Below, piece after piece: positions 58,633 to 64,000 of a DNA stretch of 64,000 nucleotides. The stretch is from Azospirillum lipoferum 4B (lineage in GTDB: Bacteria; Pseudomonadota; Alphaproteobacteria; Azospirillales; Azospirillaceae), in assembly GCF_000283655.1 (NCBI RefSeq), contig NC_016586.1, positions 635,001 to 699,000 of the forward strand. Reading direction: 5' to 3'. The notes under the pieces were generated by a model, which was not told the DNA's origin, searched no databases, and saw only the letters and a list, made by a program, of their open reading frames with translations. The first letter of the stretch is position 1; the number at the start of each line of letters is the position of its first letter. The translations under genes and the position numbers were made by a program.

Positions 58633-58715
58633 TGTCCCCTTCGCCCGCGCTTGTGTCCCATCGGCCCGCGCCTGTGTCGTCCCTGGTCGCGGATATGTCC
58701 CTTTTGGTCGCGTTG
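58633..58715 (+). repeat. Iteron array, forward cluster
   Basis: Four direct repeats start at 58633, 58654, 58675 and 58696, pitch 21 bp; the third copy is diverged. Further forward copies with wider spacing follow to 59057, the best conserved being 58885-58904 and 58981-59000. Confidence 0.85.
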
Positions 58716-59136
58716 GGCTTGCGAATCGGATCCGATCCCGTTTGCCCGCGCTTTGCCGGAGACCGGCGGCACCGGCGCCGCCGCAGGCTGTCCCGCTTGC
58801 CCGCGTTTCGCGGCCATGATCCGCGGTCCGGATCGCGGACTGTTTCGCGGAAGACGGCCGCTGGCCAGCCTCGCCGGCCGGATCTGTCCCATTTGCCCGC
58901 GCTTCGCGGTTCGGCCGGCCGCATCACGGAATTTGATGTGTCCCTAATGCTCGCGTTTGGGAGTCCTCCGGTGCCGGGACTGTCCCGTTTGCTCGCGCTT
59001 CGTGGCCCCATGGCGGGAATCCGCGCCCCCGAGTCTCTGTCCCATTTGCTCGCGTTTCGCCGAACCGCCGCGCGATTCGCACGGTTCCGACCCGACAGAT
59101 GCCCGTGGAGCGGCGCCATCCGATGGCCCGAGGACG

Positions 59137-59198
59137 AAGCGCGGGCATTCGGGATACAGCTGCGGGCATTTCCTACACAAGCGCGGCCAAACGGGACA
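59137..59198 (-). repeat. Iteron array, inverted cluster before the initiator gene
   Basis: Three copies at 59137, 59158 and 59179 have pitch 21 bp and are oriented opposite to the main array. The last is nearly perfect (AAGCGCGGCCAAACGGGACA). They end 85 bp before the initiator ATG and are well placed for autoregulation by Rep. Confidence 0.75.
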
Positions 59199-59283
59199 CA
59201 GGCCTGCAGACGGATTCGGCCCTGCCGGTTGCCACTGTCCGAGGCCAGACCCTATCGTGCCGTTTGGCGAGGAGGGATGAGCC

Positions 59284-60474
59284 ATGAGCAAGGCGAACGC
59301 GGTCCAGCTGACTCTGTTTGAGATGGAGGACCGCAGTCAGTCCCATATGATCGCGCTTTACGACACGGCGCCGCGATTCGTCTTCGTGTCGAAAGGCCGG
59401 GGGACCGAGCCGGAGCTGCCGGCCGCCAACGCCTTCGTCCAGTCGGTCCACAAGGAGTTTCCCTTCAAGGACGCCCTGTTCACGCTGACCCTGCAGCCCG
59501 CCCGCATCTATCGCCCGGCCAAGCCCGGCCCCGGCGAGGATCCGGCCGACAAGCGCATGGTCGAGTATGAGGTGTTCCCGTCCGAGCGCGAGCAGATCGT
59601 CGAGCAGGTGGTGCGCCGCCTCGCCATGGACCGCTCGCGCCTGTCGCTGATGGGCGACAAGCAGGACCGGGTGCGCGTCCATTTCTCGCTTTATGAGATC
59701 CGGCGGGAGCTGCGCGCGGTCAACCGCACCATGGACACGGCGGAAATCCGCGAGGCGCTGGAGATCCTGGCCCGTACCCGCATGATCATCAGCAAGGTGC
59801 CGGAGAACGGCCGCAAGTCGGCGCGGCCGGTGCTGGAATCCTCGGTCTTCCCCACGCTCTACATCCGCCCGCGCACCGGCGAAGGCGGCGAGGAGGACGA
59901 GAACGACACCTATCTGGAGTTCAACGCGCTGGTCGCCTCGGCCATCCGCAACCTGGAATTCAAGCCGATCTCCTACCAGTGGATCATGCGGCTGAAGAGC
60001 CCGGTGGCGCGCTGGCTCTACAACCGGCTGTCCATCGAGTATGGCGACCTCGATCTGGCCCGCCTGCCCGACGGGGTGCACAGCGTGCCGCCGATGATCC
60101 TGTCGGCCGACGACATCATCAACAACAGCGGCATGAACGAGTGGAGCCGGCGGCGCGACACGCTGCGCACGGTGACCCTGGCCGTCGATTCCCTGGTCGA
60201 GGAGGGCATTCTCGACCGGGTGGAGAAGACGGTGTCGAAGGACGGCCGGCGCATCAACGACATCGAATACATCATGATGCCGAGCCAGAAATTCCTGGAT
60301 CAGGTCCGCCGCGGCAACGACGTGCAGGAGGCGAACGCCGCCACCTACCGCGCCATCGCCGGCAGCGACGAGCGCCCGAAGGAGTTCCTGCCCATCACCC
60401 CCGGCCAGAGCGTCGAGGTCCGCCGCCGCCGCGGCAACCTGCTGGGCGCCCGCTCCGGCCAGGGCGAAGGCTGA
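59284..60474 (+). CDS. Plasmid/chromid replication initiation protein
   Basis: 396-residue initiator of the alphaproteobacterial Rep type, expected to bind the iterons upstream and open the origin. The N-terminus (MSKANAVQLTLFEMEDRSQSHM) precedes a winged-helix region with RRLAMDRSRLSLMGDKQDRVRVHFSLYEI and a second one including FKPISYQWIMRLKSPVARWLYNRLSIEYGDL, followed by SADDIINNSGMNEWSRRRDTL. GAGGAGGG lies about 10 bp before the ATG. No parA/parB genes are adjacent in this window. The identification rests on overall family resemblance and on the iteron array directly upstream. Confidence 0.82.
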   Translation: MSKANAVQLTLFEMEDRSQSHMIALYDTAPRFVFVSKGRGTEPELPAANAFVQSVHKEFPFKDALFTLTLQPARIYRPAKPGPGEDPADKRMVEYEVFPSEREQIVEQVVRRLAMDRSRLSLMGDKQDRVRVHFSLYEIRRELRAVNRTMDTAEIREALEILARTRMIISKVPENGRKSARPVLESSVFPTLYIRPRTGEGGEEDENDTYLEFNALVASAIRNLEFKPISYQWIMRLKSPVARWLYNRLSIEYGDLDLARLPDGVHSVPPMILSADDIINNSGMNEWSRRRDTLRTVTLAVDSLVEEGILDRVEKTVSKDGRRINDIEYIMMPSQKFLDQVRRGNDVQEANAATYRAIAGSDERPKEFLPITPGQSVEVRRRRGNLLGARSGQGEG

Positions 60475-60579
60475 TCCGGCCTCGGCCCATCCTGAAGCGC
60501 TGCCGCCGTCAGCCTTTGCAGCACGCCCGTCCTGCACTACAGTGAAACGGCGATTCAGCTGCGAAGGTTTTCCCGTTTC

Positions 60580-62673
60580 ATGGCCGATCTGTTCTTCAGC
60601 TACCCGCGTGCGGACGCAGAGCGGGTGCGCCCGCTGGTCGAAGAGTTGCGGCGCCTCGGCCTGTCCGTCTGGTTCGACGAGCATGAAATCGGCGACAGCG
60701 ACGCGATCACCCGGTCCATCGTCGAGGGGCTGGGGCAGGCGCGCATGCTGGTGGCGTGGTACTCGCGGGCCTATACGCGCTCCCGCCCCTGCCAATGGGA
60801 ACTGACCGCCGCCTATCTCGCCGCCCAGCATGAGGGGGGCGATCTGTCGCGCCGCATCCTGGTCGTCAACCCGGAACAGGGCGGCGACCACATCCAGCCC
60901 GTCGAACTGCGCGACCGCCTGTATCTGGAAGGCGGGACCGACGCGGTGGCCGATCTGGCCGGGCGCATCGCCCGGCGCCTGGACCGCGCCGCGACCTGGA
61001 TCGGCGACATCCGCCCCTTGCAGGCGCCGTCCTGGCTGGCCGGCCAGCGGCGCATCGGGTCCAACCGCTTCGTCGGCCGCGTGCCGGATCTGTGGAGCGT
61101 CCATAGCGGGCTGACCGCCGCCGCCGTCACCGTCATCACCGGCGCGCGGCCCGGCGGCGATCTGGTGCAGGTGCAGGGCATGGGCGGCATCGGCAAGTCG
61201 ATGCTGGCCGAGGAATACGCGCTGCGCTTCGGCGCCGCCTATCCCGGCGGCATCGTCTGGCTGTCCGCAGCCCGTACCGGCGCGGTGGCCGCGGACGGGC
61301 GCGAGGCGGAGGCGGAAGGCAGCGCCGGCCGGCACCTGTTCCAACTGGCCCGGAGCTTCGGCCTGCCCGTGCAGGGGATGGAGCCGTCTGCCGTCGCCGC
61401 CCAGGTCGGCCGCCATCTGGAAGCGCTCGGCAAGCCCTATCTGTGGATCGTCGACGACCTGCCGAGCGATGCCAATGCCGCGGTGCTGGCCCATTGGACG
61501 GCGCCCAGCACCAACGGCCGCACCCTCGTCACCACGCGCGGCACCCGTCTGGACGGCTGCGGGACGATCCACCGGCTCGACGTGCTGACGACGGAGGACG
61601 CTTTCCGCCTGCTCACCAGCCGCCAGCCGCCGCGCAACGAGGCCGAACGGACAATGGCGGCGGAGATCGTGACGGAGCTGGGCCGTCATGCTCTGGCCGT
61701 GGACGTCGCCGGTGCTGCTCTGCGCGCCATGAGCTATGCCGAGTTTCTGAAAGAACTGCGCAACCCCGGTGCCGACGCGCTGGCCCTGATGGAGGAGTTG
61801 GCGGGCGAGCTTCCCAACGGCCACCATCCCGGCATCGCCGTCACCCTGCTGCAAAGCATCGGCCGCCTCCGGCCGGAGGGCGTGCTGGTGCTGCAACTCG
61901 CCTCCCTCCTGGCGTCCGACCCGATCCCGACGAAGTACATCGCGGATGTCCTGGCGGAGCATGCGGGCGACGAGGCCGCCGGTCGCCGGATTGCCCTGCT
62001 GGAGATTCAGGCCGCCGAAGCGGAAGCGCTGGTGGACCGCCTTGGCCCGGAGGAGGTGACGGTCCACATCCTGACCGCCCGCACGATGCGCCAGCACGCT
62101 GCCGCCTCCGAAGACTTGCGGGCGGCGGCGGTGAGGGTGATGAACCGGGTGATGCCGAGGGCGGCAGATATTCGAGAGCATGCCACGCTCGAACCGCTGA
62201 TCGGGCATGTCCGCACGCTGACCGAGTCGGTGGAGGATGAGGAAACCGCCATGCTTCTGAGCTGGTTGGGCAGGTATGAGGATGAGCGTGGAGCTTACGG
62301 CCCGGCCATCGCGGTTCGGCAGAGGCAGCTTGACGCCGTGCGCCATTTATACGGCGAGGAGCACCCGAACACCTTGGTCTCCATGGGCAATCTCGCTTCG
62401 ACTCTCTGGAAGCAAGGTGATCTCGCCGGGGCGCGGGTATTGGAGGAACAGGTCTTGGCCGTCCGCCGCCGCGTGTTCGGCGAGGAGCACCCGCAGACCT
62501 TGACCTCCATGAACAATGTCGCTGAGACCTTGAGCAGCCAAGGCGATCTCGCCGGGGCGCGGGAGCTTCAGGAACAGGTTTTGGTAGTCCGCCGCCGCGT
62601 GCTCGGCGAGGAGCACCCGAACACCCAGGCTCTCCAAATTGGCCTCGACTTTGTCACCTCCCGCGCCCGCTGA
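60580..62673 (+). CDS. TIR-NB-ARC-TPR protein (STAND NTPase, putative antiphage immunity)
   Basis: 697-residue multidomain protein. A TIR domain (residues 1-135; DLFFSYPRADAERVRPLVEEL, VWFDEHEIGDS, and CQWELTAAYL with the candidate NADase Glu74) is followed by an NB-ARC/STAND ATPase (about 155-470; Walker A GMGGIGKSML near 200, Walker B YLWIVDDL near 288). A winged-helix-like region follows. Three TPR units of the kinesin-light-chain type from about 570 repeat GEEHPNT at exactly 126-bp intervals. By family knowledge, TPRs sense a trigger, STAND oligomerises and TIR depletes NAD+. No partner gene is adjacent, so it may act alone. The ribosome site before ATG 60580 is weak. Confidence 0.85.
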   Translation: MADLFFSYPRADAERVRPLVEELRRLGLSVWFDEHEIGDSDAITRSIVEGLGQARMLVAWYSRAYTRSRPCQWELTAAYLAAQHEGGDLSRRILVVNPEQGGDHIQPVELRDRLYLEGGTDAVADLAGRIARRLDRAATWIGDIRPLQAPSWLAGQRRIGSNRFVGRVPDLWSVHSGLTAAAVTVITGARPGGDLVQVQGMGGIGKSMLAEEYALRFGAAYPGGIVWLSAARTGAVAADGREAEAEGSAGRHLFQLARSFGLPVQGMEPSAVAAQVGRHLEALGKPYLWIVDDLPSDANAAVLAHWTAPSTNGRTLVTTRGTRLDGCGTIHRLDVLTTEDAFRLLTSRQPPRNEAERTMAAEIVTELGRHALAVDVAGAALRAMSYAEFLKELRNPGADALALMEELAGELPNGHHPGIAVTLLQSIGRLRPEGVLVLQLASLLASDPIPTKYIADVLAEHAGDEAAGRRIALLEIQAAEAEALVDRLGPEEVTVHILTARTMRQHAAASEDLRAAAVRVMNRVMPRAADIREHATLEPLIGHVRTLTESVEDEETAMLLSWLGRYEDERGAYGPAIAVRQRQLDAVRHLYGEEHPNTLVSMGNLASTLWKQGDLAGARVLEEQVLAVRRRVFGEEHPQTLTSMNNVAETLSSQGDLAGARELQEQVLVVRRRVLGEEHPNTQALQIGLDFVTSRAR
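62353..62625 (+). repeat. 126-bp tandem repeat encoding TPR units
   Basis: Units begin at 62353, 62479 and 62605 with GGCGAGGAGCACCCG and code for 42-residue TPRs; the third is cut short by the stop codon. High nucleotide identity between units suggests recent expansion. Confidence 0.8.
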
Positions 62674-62733
62674 CCCATAGGCGGTCACCTATAGGGCTTT
62701 GCCCATTTCCCAATGCACAGGCGCCTCTTTCCG

Positions 62734-62780
62734 CGTCATCGCCGCGAAGGCGGGGAGCCAGGACACTCCGCGATGACGGC
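62734..62780. repeat. Palindromic intergenic repeat, GTCATCCCCGC family, copy 3
   Basis: CGTCATCGCCGCGAAGGCGGGGA and, inverted, GCGATGACGGC lie in the 206-bp gap between two convergent genes. It is related to the copies at 19987 and 34949 but diverged. It could serve as a bidirectional transcription end. Confidence 0.6.
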
Positions 62781-62879
62781 CGAATAAATGCACTCTTGTC
62801 AATGGCTTGAAGACACTCGACCGGCGTCGCGTGCGGGCACCGGGGTGCCGCCACGCCGGTGCCGGCCGGAGGTCGCCGC

Positions 62880-63679
<800 letters not shown>

Positions 63680-63683
<4 letters not shown>

Positions 63684-64000
63684 TTGATCCCCCTGCGATA
63701 GAGCGTGTCGATATAGACCGCGGCGACCAGGACGATGCCGACGACGATGTTCTGCATCGGCGCATCCACCCCCAGCAGAACCATGCCGGATTGCAGCGAC
63801 TGCATCACCATGGCGCCGAGCATCGCCCCCAGGATGGTGCCGACGCCGCCGGCCATCGAGGTGCCGCCGATGATCGCCGCGGCGATGACATACAGCTCGT
63901 CCAGCGTGCCGTTGGCGTTGGTGGCGGCGTTCAGCCGGGCGGTGGCGATGCAGGCGGACAGACCGCACAGCGCGCCCATCAGCCCGAACACCATCACCAT
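63680..64000 (-). CDS. Sugar ABC transporter permease (FrcC/XylH type), C-terminal part
   Basis: The C-terminal 106 residues of a BPD_transp_2 permease; the gene continues past the right window edge. It contains [25 protein letters not shown] and [20 protein letters not shown], typical of FrcC/XylH. It pairs with the downstream single-domain ATPase in a sugar importer. Confidence 0.87.

Larger units (their letters stand above)
58603..59198. other. Iteron-containing replication origin
   Basis: The 766-bp gap between the winged-helix gene and the initiator gene is filled with 20-bp iterons close to TGTCCCnTTTGCCCGCGCTT. Forward copies begin at 58633, 58654, 58675, 58696, 58734, 58789, 58885, 58939, 58981 and 59038; inverted copies span 58603-58622, 59137-59156, 59158-59177 (degenerate) and 59179-59198. 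The first four forward copies and the three inverted copies nearest the gene are spaced exactly 21 bp, two helical turns. Together with the adjacent Rep gene this marks the origin of a plasmid or chromid. No DnaA box or clear AT-rich melting zone was seen. Confidence 0.85.

Noticed and set aside
58603-59198. CRISPR-like array in the repeat-rich gap
   Set aside because: Repeats are 20 bp with irregular or 21-bp pitch leaving almost no spacer, occur in both orientations and lie beside a Rep gene, which fits iterons.

Overview
This window is GC-rich DNA (roughly two-thirds G+C). Its gene content (FixL/FixJ/FixK-type regulators, ABC importers for sugars, amino acids and heme, AdhE, Rieske-oxygenase aromatic catabolism) fits a soil- or plant-associated alphaproteobacterium, most plausibly an Azospirillum-like Rhodospirillales member. 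A replication initiator gene preceded by an iteron array at 58.6-59.2 kb says the window lies on a secondary replicon (plasmid or chromid). No rRNA, tRNA, CRISPR array or complete insertion sequence was recognised.

Layout. 0-8.4 kb, plus strand: a carbohydrate ABC importer (binding protein, tandem ATPase, two permeases) with a DUF4432 mutarotase-like protein, a PfkB kinase and an FGGY kinase. 8.7-17.1 kb: a salicylate/gentisate catabolic island. Its minus-strand operon holds a two-subunit Rieske oxygenase, ferredoxin, gentisate dioxygenase and AAHS permease. Around it are a ferredoxin reductase, an IclR regulator, and maleylpyruvate isomerase plus fumarylpyruvate hydrolase. Together they can take salicylate through gentisate, maleylpyruvate and fumarylpyruvate to fumarate and pyruvate. 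17.1-21.1 kb: TerC-family protein, a SufR-like regulator divergent from superoxide dismutase, and an SDR oxidoreductase. 21.1-32.3 kb: a polyamine/opine-type ABC importer, a LysR regulator, a three-subunit FAD/2Fe-2S dehydrogenase, a further FAD oxidoreductase, an amino-acid-binding protein and two RidA deaminases. This looks like uptake and oxidation of an unusual amino acid or opine. 32.5-41.7 kb: a heme acquisition island (TonB receptor, HutX, two-component pair, HmuVUTS) with Fur-box-like sites.

42.1-46.8 kb: a nickel/peptide-type importer with its two ATPases fused into one protein. 47.0-49.3 kb: a polar amino-acid/cystine-type importer. 49.4-55.8 kb: a low-oxygen block on the minus strand in the order fixL, fixJ, a truncated receiver, a FixK/FNR-type regulator and adhE. 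55.9-56.9 kb: UV damage endonuclease. 57.0-60.5 kb: the replication region, with two minus-strand genes (one carrying a winged helix and a possible DnaT-like segment), about 760 bp of iterons, and the plus-strand initiator. 60.6-62.7 kb: a TIR-NB-ARC-TPR protein that looks like a STAND-type immune sensor. 62.9-64.0 kb: the end of another sugar ABC importer, cut by the window edge.

Two families of palindromic intergenic repeats recur. A composite three-hairpin element of about 117 bp occurs at 24.03 kb and, in inverted orientation, at 41.80 kb, with a partial copy at 53.12 kb. A second family built on GTCATCCCCGC/GCGGGGATGAC occurs at 19.99, 34.95 and 62.73 kb. The most interesting items are the iteron origin with its flanking TIR-STAND gene, the FixL with two heme-PAS fingerprints linked to adhE, and the paired LysR-site candidate of the opine/amino-acid module.
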